Source: Gammaproteobacteria bacterium
GTDB lineage: Bacteria; Pseudomonadota; Gammaproteobacteria; Pseudomonadales; Pseudomonadaceae
DNA: 35,627 bases
Reading direction: 5' to 3'
Assembly: GCA_012513235.1 (NCBI GenBank)
Contig: JAAZCO010000291.1
Location: 1-35,627, forward strand
Part shown: positions 26,273-35,627 of the stretch, one piece after another
Position numbering within the stretch: position 1 is the first letter of the stretch
Layout of the letters: each line of letters begins with the position of its first letter
Notes under the pieces: model-generated
Databases searched by the model: none
Seen by the model: only the letters and a program-made list of their open reading frames with translations
Told to the model about the DNA's origin: nothing
Program-made: the position numbers and the translations under genes

Positions 26273-27043
26273 TTACTCGAGAACGGTATACAAGTCTGAG
26301 CTGCGACCACCATCCACCGGCAAAGCAGCGCCAGTGATGTACGAAGCCTCATCAGAAGCCAAGAACACCACCGCATTAGCCAGCTCAGTGGCGTGACCGA
26401 CACGCTTCATTGGAATCAGCTTAGCGGTATTTTCACGTGCTTTATCATCACTTAACATGCCAGCCGTACCATCGGTTTCAATAACGCCCGGGATCACTAC
26501 GTTACAACGGATATTTAACGCTGCACCTTCTGACGCAGCTGCACGACTGAAGTTGGTTACCGCAGCTTTTGCTGCTGAATAACCTGACATCCATGAAGTA
26601 CCAAAGGTGCCGCAGATCGAGGACAAGTTAACGATTGAACCACCTGTTTTCTGCATCAATTGCATCGCTTTACGCGTGCCCCAGAAGGTGCCATCGACTG
26701 TAGTCTTAAAGTTGGCATGCCAATCTTCAGTGGTCATATCAGTCAGCGCACCCCAAGTGTAGGCCGCAGCGTTATTGACCATAATGTCGAGTTTGCCGTA
26801 CTCACTGGCAACCGCATCAATAGCACTGACAAAAGCCTGCTCATCGCTGACATCAGCCACTTTATAAGCCGCTTTACCGCCCTGCTTTAGAATGTTTTCT
26901 ACAACGGCTTTCAGTGGTTCTTCACGACGACCAAATACCACTACGGTTGCGCCTTCTTCAGCCATACGTGTGGCTGTTGCTGCACCAATACCCGTACCAC
27001 CACCAGTGACAATCGCCACTTTATTCTTGAGTCTGTTAGTCAT
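26273..27043 (-). CDS. SDR-family oxidoreductase
   Basis: TGGGTGIG, NNAAAYT, YSAAK, C-terminal GAALPVDGG. Confidence 0.93.
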   Translation of the reverse strand: MTNRLKNKVAIVTGGGTGIGAATATRMAEEGATVVVFGRREEPLKAVVENILKQGGKAAYKVADVSDEQAFVSAIDAVASEYGKLDIMVNNAAAYTWGALTDMTTEDWHANFKTTVDGTFWGTRKAMQLMQKTGGSIVNLSSICGTFGTSWMSGYSAAKAAVTNFSRAAASEGAALNIRCNVVIPGVIETDGTAGMLSDDKARENTAKLIPMKRVGHATELANAVVFLASDEASYITGAALPVDGGRSSDLYTVLE

Positions 27044-27054
27044 TTCAATATTCC

Positions 27055-27822
27055 TTAGTAGAACGCCATGCCACCGTTAACGGCGATATTTTGACCGGTG
27101 ATAAAGCTGGCCTCATCACTGCCGAGAAATGCCACCACACGAGCGATTTCTAAAGTGGTACCCAAACGACCCAATGGAATGCCTTGGATCATCGAGTCCA
27201 TCCACTCTTGTGGAATACCCGCCATCATCGGTGTGTCAGTGGCGCCTGGTACTAAGCTGTTCACGCGAATACCGCTCGGTGCGAGTTCACGTGCATTACT
27301 GCGAGTTAAACCCATAATGCCGGCCTTAGAAGCCACGTAATGGCTTGGGCCTTCACCGGTTTGTCCTGCAGTACTGGAGAAGTTAACAATGGCTCCACGG
27401 CCTGCTTTAACCATCAACTTGGCCGCTTCGCGACTGCATAAGAAAGCACCGGTCAAGTTGACGTTAATCACACGCTGCCACGTCTCTAACGATGTTTCGA
27501 GGAAACCATCCACTGAACCAATACCAGCATTGTTGACCAGTAAATCTAGGCGGCCTTGTTCTTTTTCGATGCGCGCCATTAACTCAGCCACAGCTGCTTC
27601 ATTGGTAATATCGCAGACCACTGCATGCGCTTTACCGTCTAAACCTTGCACTGTTTCTTCCAGTGCGGCGGCGTTGACATCCACGGCATATACAATGGCA
27701 CCCTGCTCAACAAAATGCTGCACCATAGTACGGCCCATGCCTTGTCCAGCGCCGGTGACAACGCTGATTTTATTATTCAGTTTCATGGTTGTTCCTGTCT
27801 TGTTCTTAGTGTTATTCATCAT
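27055..27822 (-). CDS. SDR-family oxidoreductase
   Basis: TGAGQGMG, NNAGIG, YVASK, GQNIAVNGG. Confidence 0.93.
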   Translation of the reverse strand: MMNNTKNKTGTTMKLNNKISVVTGAGQGMGRTMVQHFVEQGAIVYAVDVNAAALEETVQGLDGKAHAVVCDITNEAAVAELMARIEKEQGRLDLLVNNAGIGSVDGFLETSLETWQRVINVNLTGAFLCSREAAKLMVKAGRGAIVNFSSTAGQTGEGPSHYVASKAGIMGLTRSNARELAPSGIRVNSLVPGATDTPMMAGIPQEWMDSMIQGIPLGRLGTTLEIARVVAFLGSDEASFITGQNIAVNGGMAFY

Positions 27823-27858
27823 CGGGTGACACGCTTACGCCAGCATCGTCTATTAAGA

Positions 27859-29343
27859 CTAACCATTAGTAATCGATGCGGCGCTGAGTCCGGCTTGGCG
27901 ACCAAAAAAGGTCGAATCACCTAAAGACATACCTGAACTATAGCCTTCACCCCAGCGTGGCAAACCACAGGCCGTGCGACCGGCAGCATACAGCCCAGCA
28001 ATCACCTGACCGTCAGCATTCAACACTTCACCCGTGGGCTGAGTCGCCAAACCACCTAAGGTAAAGGCATGCGTCTTAATATCATCTTGACAGTAACTGA
28101 TCGCAGCAAAAGGTGGCGTCTGGAACGGACGTAACCACTCTTCGCTTTTATGGAAATAAGGATCTTTACCTTCAGCCGCATGGCGATTAAATTCAGCGAT
28201 GGTTGCGACCAAAGAGCCGGGCTCTAATTCAAGCTCCTCTTCGATTTCTTCCCACGTTTCACCTACGGCAGCAATATTCATATCCGGCTGAATCAATGGA
28301 CGACCAAAAATATCGTTATCAACTAACAACCAAGCACGGCCATTGGGCTGCTGAATCACATGACGACCCACACGACCGTGGTAAGTATCTTCATTAATAA
28401 AGCGCTGACTGCGCTCATTAATAAAGATACCTTTGACTAATGAATCAGGTGGAAAAAACGGAATAGTGACAAAGAACTCTTGCATATTGAGCGTTGTGGC
28501 ACCAACACTGATCCCCATGCGAATACCTGAGCCATTATCATTACCACCGGTGATCGGATCGCTGTCTAATGCCTGTGGTGCATAACGTTCCAGCATCTCA
28601 GGGTTACCAATAAAGCCACCAGCAGACAAGATCACGCCCTTGTGCGCCTGCACAAATAATTCTTTACCCGCAACGCGTACCACCAGGCCTTTAACGGCAC
28701 CCTCAGTATCGGTAATCAGGCACAATGCACGCGCATCATAGTGTGCATTCACACCAAGCTTAACGGCTTGCTCACACAGTTTTTCCATAAACAACTTGCC
28801 ACCGCCCCAGCCTTTAAACTGCACGGTATGACCACGTGGTGCAGGCTTAGAGTGAGCAGAAAAAGGCCAAGCTTTTTCGTTACCCGACCAAATCAGAGTG
28901 TCGTCGGTGGGTGGTTCAATCCATTTACCGGGTAAATAGGTACCTTTAAACGGTACGCCTTGAGCCTCTAACCAGGTGTAATGATCTGCAGCATGCTCAG
29001 AGTACAGTCCAACTTTTTTCTTATCTGCAGCAGGGCCACCGGACATCATCAAGTAGTTGTGGAGGTCTTCAGTTTTATCTTCAAAGCCATGCTCACGCTG
29101 AATCGCTGTACCGCCGCTACCACCCACATACACTTCGCCACCTGACCAACTGGCACTGCCACCAGGGGCACTGGCTAACTCAAAAATATCAACAGTAGCA
29201 CCCGCGTTGCGCGCTTCAATCGCTGCGCAGCTACCGGCCGCACCGAAACCCACAATCGCAACGTCGGTCACGATATCCCATTGCGGCACGTCAGCAACGG
29301 GTAAAGCACGGCCTGGACTGAATACTTTGCTCATACTATGCAC
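27859..29343 (-). CDS. FAD-dependent flavoprotein, KstD/fumarate reductase-like
   Basis: Dinucleotide-binding VAIVGFGAAGSCAAIEARNAGATVDIFELASAPGGSASWSGG; C-terminal YAAGRTACGLPRWGEGYSSGMSLGDSTFFGRQAG. Confidence 0.85.
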   Translation of the reverse strand: MHSMSKVFSPGRALPVADVPQWDIVTDVAIVGFGAAGSCAAIEARNAGATVDIFELASAPGGSASWSGGEVYVGGSGGTAIQREHGFEDKTEDLHNYLMMSGGPAADKKKVGLYSEHAADHYTWLEAQGVPFKGTYLPGKWIEPPTDDTLIWSGNEKAWPFSAHSKPAPRGHTVQFKGWGGGKLFMEKLCEQAVKLGVNAHYDARALCLITDTEGAVKGLVVRVAGKELFVQAHKGVILSAGGFIGNPEMLERYAPQALDSDPITGGNDNGSGIRMGISVGATTLNMQEFFVTIPFFPPDSLVKGIFINERSQRFINEDTYHGRVGRHVIQQPNGRAWLLVDNDIFGRPLIQPDMNIAAVGETWEEIEEELELEPGSLVATIAEFNRHAAEGKDPYFHKSEEWLRPFQTPPFAAISYCQDDIKTHAFTLGGLATQPTGEVLNADGQVIAGLYAAGRTACGLPRWGEGYSSGMSLGDSTFFGRQAGLSAASITNG

Positions 29344-29378
29344 CTATAATTATTATTAAAATCGATATATAGCTCAAT

Positions 29379-29417
29379 AAAAAAGCCGAGCACTGACACA
29401 GTACTCGGCTTTTTTTA
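29379..29417. terminator. Bidirectional rho-independent terminator between the acyl-CoA dehydrogenase and flavoprotein genes
   Basis: AAAAAAGCCGAG...CTCGGCTTTTTTT. Confidence 0.88.
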
Positions 29418-29439
29418 ACTCAATGACACACCTTCAGCA

Positions 29440-30606
29440 CTAGCGCGAACGAGGCAAGCCGAGCCCAAACTGAGCAATCAGCTCACGTTGGATTTCGTTG
29501 GTGCCGCCACCAAAGGTTAAGGTTGGTGCAGCACGCACGTCATACTCCAGCTCACCCATTAAGAAGGCTGCAGCAGAACCACTACGGATCAAACCATTAG
29601 CGCCGACGATCTCAGTCAACATGCGCAAAATCTCAATCACCGACTCTGAACCATACACTTTAGTGATCGAAGCCAAGGCCACATCCATTTTGTCTTGCTC
29701 TAAGTCAGCCGCAATACGGAAGTTGATCAGGCGCATGGCTTCCAGCTTGGTGTAGCACAGGGCTAAATTGCTGCGCACCCAAGCATGATCGGTGGCACGC
29801 TTACCATTTTCATCTTCGGCTTTGGCCCACAAATACACTTTGCGGAACATTCCTACCACGCGATCCGCCCACGAGCCTAAGCCCAGGCGTTCGTGATTGA
29901 GCTGTGCGGTAATTAACTGCCAGCCTTTATTCAGCTCACCGACCAACATATCTTTAGGCACCACGACGTTGTCGTAGTAGGACGCTGCCGTACTGTTACT
30001 GGTGGTCGGAATCACTGTCTGCGAGAAGCCTTCGCTTTTGGTATCGACAATCAGAATCGAAATGCCTTTATGGCGCGCCTCCTCTGGATTAGTGCGTGCC
30101 GCCAACCAAATGTAATCAGCACTATCAGCGCCTGAAGTCCACATCTTGTTGCCATTGACAACAAAGTGATCTTCTTCAACTTTGGCGGAGGTTTTAAGTA
30201 CAGCTAAGTCACTACCGGCACTGGGTTCAGAGTAACCAATGGCAAAATGAATATCACCGCTGGCAATGCCACCGAGGAACTTCTCTTTTTGCGCCTCAGT
30301 ACCGTAAGTCATTAACGCTGGACCCACTGTACTGATAGTCACGAACGGCAAAGGTGCACCGGCAATATTGGCTTCTTCAAAGAAGATCAACTGCTCAGTT
30401 GGGCCATAACCCTGCCCGCCGTACTCTTTTGGCCAACCCACTGCTAACCAGCCGTCTTGCCCCATTTGGCGGACAATCTGACGAAACTGATCACCGCCTT
30501 CAGAACCGCGTAACTCATTACGCAATTCAGGCGTCATTAGATTAGTAAAATAATCGCGTACTTTTATTCGCAGCGCCCGCTGCTCGTCGGTTAGATCAAC
30601 AAACAT
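29440..30606 (-). CDS. Acyl-CoA dehydrogenase (ChsE-like subunit candidate)
   Basis: ACAD motifs IGYSEPSAGSDLAVLKTSA, GNKMWTSGADSADYIWLAARTN, TLTFGGGTNEIQRELIAQFGLGLPR. Confidence 0.9.
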   Translation of the reverse strand: MFVDLTDEQRALRIKVRDYFTNLMTPELRNELRGSEGGDQFRQIVRQMGQDGWLAVGWPKEYGGQGYGPTEQLIFFEEANIAGAPLPFVTISTVGPALMTYGTEAQKEKFLGGIASGDIHFAIGYSEPSAGSDLAVLKTSAKVEEDHFVVNGNKMWTSGADSADYIWLAARTNPEEARHKGISILIVDTKSEGFSQTVIPTTSNSTAASYYDNVVVPKDMLVGELNKGWQLITAQLNHERLGLGSWADRVVGMFRKVYLWAKAEDENGKRATDHAWVRSNLALCYTKLEAMRLINFRIAADLEQDKMDVALASITKVYGSESVIEILRMLTEIVGANGLIRSGSAAAFLMGELEYDVRAAPTLTFGGGTNEIQRELIAQFGLGLPRSR

Positions 30607-30616
30607 AGTTCGCTCC

Positions 30617-31795
30617 TTACGCTACGCCTAAAATAAGGCCACTCGTGGGTACGCCAGTTCCGGCTGTGACCACCACGTTTTCAACATTATCCACTTGGTT
30701 AACTGCCTGACCACGCACTTGACGCACGCCTTCAGCAACACCATTCATACCGTGGATATAGGCTTCGCCCAGCTGTCCGCCGTGGGTATTGATCGGTAAA
30801 CGACCGCCACGCGCATGATGTCCGGCACGGATAAAGTCTTTAGCACCACCGCGCTCAACAAAACCAAACTCTTCGAGCTGCGGCATCACAAATGGCGTGA
30901 AGTGGTCATAAATGACTGCAGTTTGAATCGCATCAGGACCTAAGCCCGATTGACGGTAAATCTCTTTAGCAACCACACCCATCTCTGGCAAACCAGTGAT
31001 ATCTTCGCGATAGAAGGACGTCATGCTCTGCTGGCCTGCAGCGATACCTTGTGAGGCACCTTTAATAATCACTGGCTTTTGCTGCAGATCACGTGCGCGA
31101 TCCACCGAAGTAATCACCATAGCTACTGCACCGTCTGACTCTTGGCAGCAGTCGAGCAAATGTAATGGCTCACAAATCCAACGTGAGTTCTGGTGATCTT
31201 CCAAGGTGATTGGCTTCTCATAGAAAAACGCTTTGGGGTTAGTCGCAGCAAAATCACGCACGGCCACGGCAATACGACCGAAGTCTTCTGAGGTCGCGCC
31301 ATACTCATGCATATAGCGCTGAGCAAACATACCCACCCACGCCGCTGGCGTGTGGAAACCGTGCGGCATATACCAGCCATAATTGACGTTTTCAAAAATC
31401 GGTGTTGCGCCAAAACCGTAATCACCGGTACCAAAGCGGTACCAAGAACGCTCGTTCATCGCGCGATAAACGACCACGGTTTTAGCCACGCCGGTTGCTA
31501 CAGCCATGGCCGCATGCATCACTGGGCCACAGGCAGCACCACCACCGTGCGGCACTTCAGAGAAGAATTTGACATCCTTACAGCCCAATAAACGTGCAAC
31601 TTCATACTCAGGAACTTTATCGACTGAATAGCTACTAAAGCCATCCACTTCAGACGGATCAATACCTGCATCCGCCAGCGCCTCTAAAATTGCTTCCATG
31701 GCCAGTCTCAGCTCAGTACGGCCTGAGTTCTTGGAAAATTCTGTAGCGCCAAGTCCAACGATCGCCGCTTTACCCGACAAGAATGAATCACTCAT
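30617..31795 (-). CDS. Thiolase-like lipid-transfer protein / side-chain aldolase (Ltp2-like)
   Basis: KAAIVGLGATEFSKNSGRTELRLAMEAILEALADAGIDPSEVDG, SEVPHGGGAACGPVMHAAMAV, YDHFTPFVMPQLEEFGF, LPINTHGGQLGEAYIHGMNGVAEGVRQVRG. Confidence 0.88.
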   Translation of the reverse strand: MSDSFLSGKAAIVGLGATEFSKNSGRTELRLAMEAILEALADAGIDPSEVDGFSSYSVDKVPEYEVARLLGCKDVKFFSEVPHGGGAACGPVMHAAMAVATGVAKTVVVYRAMNERSWYRFGTGDYGFGATPIFENVNYGWYMPHGFHTPAAWVGMFAQRYMHEYGATSEDFGRIAVAVRDFAATNPKAFFYEKPITLEDHQNSRWICEPLHLLDCCQESDGAVAMVITSVDRARDLQQKPVIIKGASQGIAAGQQSMTSFYREDITGLPEMGVVAKEIYRQSGLGPDAIQTAVIYDHFTPFVMPQLEEFGFVERGGAKDFIRAGHHARGGRLPINTHGGQLGEAYIHGMNGVAEGVRQVRGQAVNQVDNVENVVVTAGTGVPTSGLILGVA

Positions 31796-31814
31796 TGCTC
31801 AAATCTCCCGTAGC

Positions 31815-32234
31815 TCAAGGCAGTACCACAGCAACCGTACCGGCTACGTGATTACCCATTGAATTTTTACCTTTAAAGCTTAAAACCACTGAGCGATTTG
31901 CTTCATCGCGCTCTGTGACTTCACCGGTAAAGGTCATCGTATCGCCAGGATAGTTGGGCGCACCCAGCTTGATTTTCTGACTCTTAAAGGTGGCCAAAGG
32001 ACCAGCCCAATCTTCGATAAAACGCTGCACCAACCCATTGGTAGTGAGGATATTCATAAAGATATGCGGTGAACCTAAGGCTTGTGCTGCTTCCTTATCA
32101 TGGTGGCCTGGAAAGTAATCACGAGTGGCAATAGCTCCACCGTTAATCAAGGTCACAGTGATCGGAATACTAAGCTCTGGTAGCTGATCGCCAACCTTAA
32201 CCTCAGCGATTGTTTTGGTTTTCTTCAAGGTCAT
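31815..32234 (-). CDS. MaoC-like hydratase (ChsH1-like)
   Basis: 139 aa; VTLINGGAIATRDYFPGHHDKEAAQALGSPHIFMNILTTNGLVQRFIEDWAG; start overlaps the 3' end of the next ACAD gene by 32 nt. Confidence 0.82.
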   Translation of the reverse strand: MTLKKTKTIAEVKVGDQLPELSIPITVTLINGGAIATRDYFPGHHDKEAAQALGSPHIFMNILTTNGLVQRFIEDWAGPLATFKSQKIKLGAPNYPGDTMTFTGEVTERDEANRSVVLSFKGKNSMGNHVAGTVAVVLP

Positions 32235-33339
32235 ATTTCCATCCCAATTTATCGTTGTTGGCTAACCAGTTACCCAGACGCTCAAGGCTGCCTGAGGCGC
32301 TTCCTAAAACCATTGACAGGTGACGACTCCAGTATGAGAAGCGGTGAATTGGGTAGGTTAAATCAACCCCAACACCACCGTGCACGTGCTGGGTTTTATG
32401 CCCAACAAAGTGTGCTGCTTCACAACTTAAATACTGCGTCGCTAAAGCTTCTGACGGACTGGCCAGGCCAGCGTCCAAGCGGTAGAGCAGCTGATAGAGC
32501 GAACTGCGTAAGGCTTCAACCGCAATATGGCAATCAGCCATGGTCATTTGTACTGCTTGAAAAGTACCAATGGCACGTCCAAACTGCTCACGCTCTTTCA
32601 GATACTCTGCAGTACGCGCCATTTGCTCAACACTGACACCTAATTGCAGTGAAGACAGTGCAGCAATCGCACGCTGTTCAAGCCATTCAGTCGCCGCCAC
32701 GGGCAAGACATCTGCGCTGCTGACAGTCACTGAATCACACTGCACATCAGCCACAGCCACACCATTGTTAGCCACACCAGCAACCAAGCTCACGCCGGCT
32801 GCTTTAGGGTCCAACAAGACTAAATGCAAACCTGTATCCGCTTGCGCTAACACCAATAAACGATCGGCTTGCGCGCCATACGCCACTGCACCCACTTGGC
32901 CGTGCAGAGTAAAATCAGCACCTGCCGCTTGAAGCTGCAGATCAATACCTAAGCTACTATTTAAACTGGTCATCGCTACAGACAGCAGCAACTCAGCACT
33001 CGCAGCTTGTTCAATCAATGACTTATGTGCGTCACCGGCAAACTCTGCCAAACAGCAGGCCGCCAGTTGGTGCTCCCAAATGGGTACCTGTGCCAGACTT
33101 GCGCCCTGTGCCTGCAACACACAAAACAGCTCAGTCATACCCAGACCGCTGCCGCCAAACTCCTCAGGAATTGCTAGCGCCTGCAAACCGGTTTCAACAC
33201 AGGTCTGCCATACATCGACCATAAACGGCTTCGCCGCTAGGTCATAATCACGCATTTGCTCATCAGAGCAGTTATCACGAAATAAGCCATCGGCCATTTC
33301 TGCAATTGCGCGCTGGTCTTCACTTAATGAAAAATCCAT
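32203..33339 (-). CDS. Acyl-CoA dehydrogenase (second subunit candidate)
   Basis: MDFSLSEDQRAIAEMADGLFRDN, IPEEFGGSGLGMTELFCVLQ, FQAVQMTMADCHIAVEALR, QHVHGGVGVDLTYPIHRF. Confidence 0.9.
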   Translation of the reverse strand: MDFSLSEDQRAIAEMADGLFRDNCSDEQMRDYDLAAKPFMVDVWQTCVETGLQALAIPEEFGGSGLGMTELFCVLQAQGASLAQVPIWEHQLAACCLAEFAGDAHKSLIEQAASAELLLSVAMTSLNSSLGIDLQLQAAGADFTLHGQVGAVAYGAQADRLLVLAQADTGLHLVLLDPKAAGVSLVAGVANNGVAVADVQCDSVTVSSADVLPVAATEWLEQRAIAALSSLQLGVSVEQMARTAEYLKEREQFGRAIGTFQAVQMTMADCHIAVEALRSSLYQLLYRLDAGLASPSEALATQYLSCEAAHFVGHKTQHVHGGVGVDLTYPIHRFSYWSRHLSMVLGSASGSLERLGNWLANNDKLGWKYDLEENQNNR

Positions 33340-33352
33340 ACAGCCCCCTTAA

Positions 33353-34333
33353 TTAAGCAACAGGTCGAAACTGTGGCAAGGTTTGTCGATCATCAAAACG
33401 ATTGAACTCAACCTGCAGTTTCTGGCCAATTTCAAGATCCTTTGGATCAACGCCCACCAGACCTGCGATCAAACGCACACCTTCTTCCAGCTCAATCAGA
33501 CCAATCGGGTTGGGGTGATCAAAAGGCGCAACCTCTGGGTAGTGCATGACCACAAAGGAGTACAACTTGGCTTTACCGCTGGCTTCAATCGAATCCCAGT
33601 CAAAGCTATGGCACTCGATACACACCGGAGCAGGTGGATGACGTAGCGTTTGGCAACTGGTGCAACGCTGAATCAGCAACTTATTCTGCTCACAACCTTC
33701 CCAGAAAAAGCGCGTGTCATCACTGACACCCGGTAATGGGCGCATACGTGCAGGCTTATCATCTTTTGGCTTGGCCGCTTTTTCTTCAGGCTTAGCTGCA
33801 TGCGCAGGCTTAAACTTAAAGACACGGAACATCAACTCGCCGACTTTCTCATCATTGCCACTGTCGCTTTTGGAGTAAAACGGCATCGCTAAGGTAACGA
33901 AAAACCCCGTCCCCAAGCCTGTGGTTTTCTCTTCACTGATCGAGTCCACATGGCTGGTGTAATACAGTGTTTCGCCCAGCGTAATATGACGCTCGAAGCT
34001 CAGCTCAGTATTGACGGCCACCACTGCTGGGTAGCCATAACCTTCAATAACTTTCAAAACTTCAAATGAGTTTTCATCGGTTGAGCCTGGAGCATAATTT
34101 TCATTATCCAAACCACCCATGCACCACACTTGGAGCATCGCTGGGGGCGCAACGATATCGTCAAAGCCAGCCTTTCGGGCAAATGCAGCATCGGTATACA
34201 GCGGGTTATCAACACCCATGATTTCACACCAATGGCGAATCATCGGCGCATTCACTTGATCCCAAGCGTACACGCGACCATATTCACGACCTACAAAGGC
34301 TTCTATTTGTTCTAGTAATTTAGGATCAGCCAA
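33353..34333 (-). CDS. Fused MaoC-like + DUF35/OB-fold zinc-ribbon protein (ChsH2-like)
   Basis: N-terminal MaoC-like region (YAWDQVNAPMIRHWCEIMGVDNPLYTD); C-terminal zinc ribbon CTSCQTLRHPPAPVCIEC and OB-fold (YSFVVMHYPEVAPFDHPNPIGLIELEEGVRLIA). Confidence 0.88.
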   Translation of the reverse strand: MADPKLLEQIEAFVGREYGRVYAWDQVNAPMIRHWCEIMGVDNPLYTDAAFARKAGFDDIVAPPAMLQVWCMGGLDNENYAPGSTDENSFEVLKVIEGYGYPAVVAVNTELSFERHITLGETLYYTSHVDSISEEKTTGLGTGFFVTLAMPFYSKSDSGNDEKVGELMFRVFKFKPAHAAKPEEKAAKPKDDKPARMRPLPGVSDDTRFFWEGCEQNKLLIQRCTSCQTLRHPPAPVCIECHSFDWDSIEASGKAKLYSFVVMHYPEVAPFDHPNPIGLIELEEGVRLIAGLVGVDPKDLEIGQKLQVEFNRFDDRQTLPQFRPVA

Positions 34334-34407
34334 TTTCGTCTCCTGATGATGTTCAGTGACAGCAGCGCTTTAATTATTAAAAGCTACGACTGTCGAGTTT
34401 ATTCAGC

Positions 34408-35187
34408 TTATTTCGCTGTGGAAGAACTCAAGAACGCTGGCTTTTCGCCACCGCCGTGCAGCAATAAATTTGTACCGCTCCAGTAGCTCGCAAGCGGGGA
34501 TGCCGCAAACAAACATGCGCCAGCAACATCGCTGGGCTCACCCATACGGCCGGCGGGAATGGTCTCGCCTACCGCTTGAATACCGGCTTCGTCACCGTAG
34601 TGCAGATGCGATTGTTCAGTTTTAATCAAGCCCGGACTGACCGATACCACGCGCACTTTCGGCGCCCACTCAACGGCTAAGGAACTGACCAAAGACAACA
34701 CGCCTGCTTTGGCTGCGCCGTAAGCTGCAGTACCTGGTGATGGACGCGAGGCGCTGACACTGCCGATAAAGACTAGCGCGCCGCCTTCAGCTTGATTTTG
34801 CATAATGCGATTAGCAAATTGCGCCACATTGAGTGGCACCAATAAGTTGAGCCGGATGATACTTTCACTAAAGCGTGGTGATACGGTTGCGGCGTCCACT
34901 GCTGGACTACCACCGGCATTATTCACCACAACATCTAACCGCCCGTAATGCTCTGCGATATAATCGAACATAGCTGAAAGCGCATCGGTATCACGCAAAT
35001 CAATGGCTTGAAAATCTGCAGTACGATCTTGAGCTGTGGGTAAATGCTCAGGCGTCTGACGGCCGCACACTATGACTTGTGCGCCAGCCTCTAGAAATTG
35101 TTGCGCAATCGTTGCGCCAATACCTTTAGTACCACCAGTAACGAGTACCACTTTCCCCGTATAATCGAGACTATTTTTATTGTGCAT
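34408..35187 (-). CDS. SDR-family oxidoreductase
   Basis: TGGTKGIG, NNAGG, YGAAK, C-terminal GTNLLLHGGGE. Confidence 0.92.
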   Translation of the reverse strand: MHNKNSLDYTGKVVLVTGGTKGIGATIAQQFLEAGAQVIVCGRQTPEHLPTAQDRTADFQAIDLRDTDALSAMFDYIAEHYGRLDVVVNNAGGSPAVDAATVSPRFSESIIRLNLLVPLNVAQFANRIMQNQAEGGALVFIGSVSASRPSPGTAAYGAAKAGVLSLVSSLAVEWAPKVRVVSVSPGLIKTEQSHLHYGDEAGIQAVGETIPAGRMGEPSDVAGACLFAASPLASYWSGTNLLLHGGGEKPAFLSSSTAK

Positions 35188-35242
35188 CCGGGCTTCCTCA
35201 TAGCAACGGTCTTAGCTGACTTTATGGTCTTACCTATAAAGG

Positions 35243-35266
35243 TTCATCGTCTATATAGACGATGAA
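35243..35266. promoter_or_regulatory. Perfect 24-bp palindrome TTCATCGTCTATATAGACGATGAA in a divergent promoter region
   Basis: Direct reading; centred between the minus-strand SDR start (35187) and plus-strand ATG (35332). Confidence 0.85.
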
Positions 35267-35331
35267 TAGGCAGGGGTAGAAAACCAGAATGCAGACAGCA
35301 ATATTTGCTTATTCCTGCTGAGAACTCACAT

Positions 35332-35627
35332 ATGACTGATCACGATGAAGACCCCGTATTACTTGACTACCCAGAGCCTGGCGTAGCACGACTGACCCTC
35401 AATCGTCCACTGGTCAACAACGCTTTAAGCCTCAAGCTGCAAGCGCTTTTATCAGAGTATTTTTTAGCCTTGGGTGACAATCCTGAGATTCGCTGTATTT
35501 TGTTAACCGGCGGCGATAAAGTCTTTGCTGCTGGTGGTGATATTTCCAGCATGGCTGATACCGGCCCGATTGATATTTACCAGCGCCACACAGAGCGTGT
35601 TTGGGCGCCGATTCAGCACTGCCCTAA
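35332..35627 (+). CDS. Enoyl-CoA hydratase/isomerase (crotonase) N-terminal part, cut by window end
   Basis: VARLTLNRPLVNNALSLKLQALLSEYF...IRCILLTGGDKVFAAGGDISSMADTG. Confidence 0.9.
   Translation, partial: MTDHDEDPVLLDYPEPGVARLTLNRPLVNNALSLKLQALLSEYFLALGDNPEIRCILLTGGDKVFAAGGDISSMADTGPIDIYQRHTERVWAPIQHCP

Noticed and set aside
30354-33224. Plus-strand ORFs inside the catabolic operon
   Set aside because: Antisense shadow ORFs of well-supported minus-strand enzymes.

Overview
The window appears to hold the right part of a genomic island (about 1-20696) next to a steroid/bile-acid-type catabolic locus (about 21392-35627). The host looks like a Pseudomonas-type gammaproteobacterium, but no taxonomy was computed. 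Left to right the island carries: an IS91-family transposase (cut by the window start), a small secreted protein, an ISL3-family transposase remnant, and a compact same-strand defence operon. The operon is HTH - hsdR - hsdM - hsdS - 4-TM protein (KwaA-like?) - DUF4868/KwaB-like(?) protein - reverse transcriptase fused to a C-terminal nitrilase domain (UG1/DRT type 1-like). After it come a structured intergenic region, an orphan 283-aa ORF, an IS481-family element and a 1852-aa ORF. By eye, the 1852-aa ORF contains two separate tyrosine-recombinase catalytic regions. It starts about 110 bp from a 45-nt 3' fragment of an initiator tRNA (tRNA-fMet, no 5' half) followed by a terminator, which is the signature of an attachment site at the island edge. 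The most unusual items are the giant tandem tyrosine recombinase at tRNA-fMet and the apparently co-transcribed RM-I + TM/DUF4868-like + RT-nitrilase operon. The right half is mostly minus strand: KshA-like Rieske oxygenase, KstD-like flavoprotein, OYE reductase, four SDRs, SnoaL-like proteins and a ChsE1/E2-ChsH1/H2-Ltp2-like side-chain module. It also has a perfect 24-bp palindrome in the divergent SDR/enoyl-CoA hydratase promoter region. All family calls are from motif reading without database searches.
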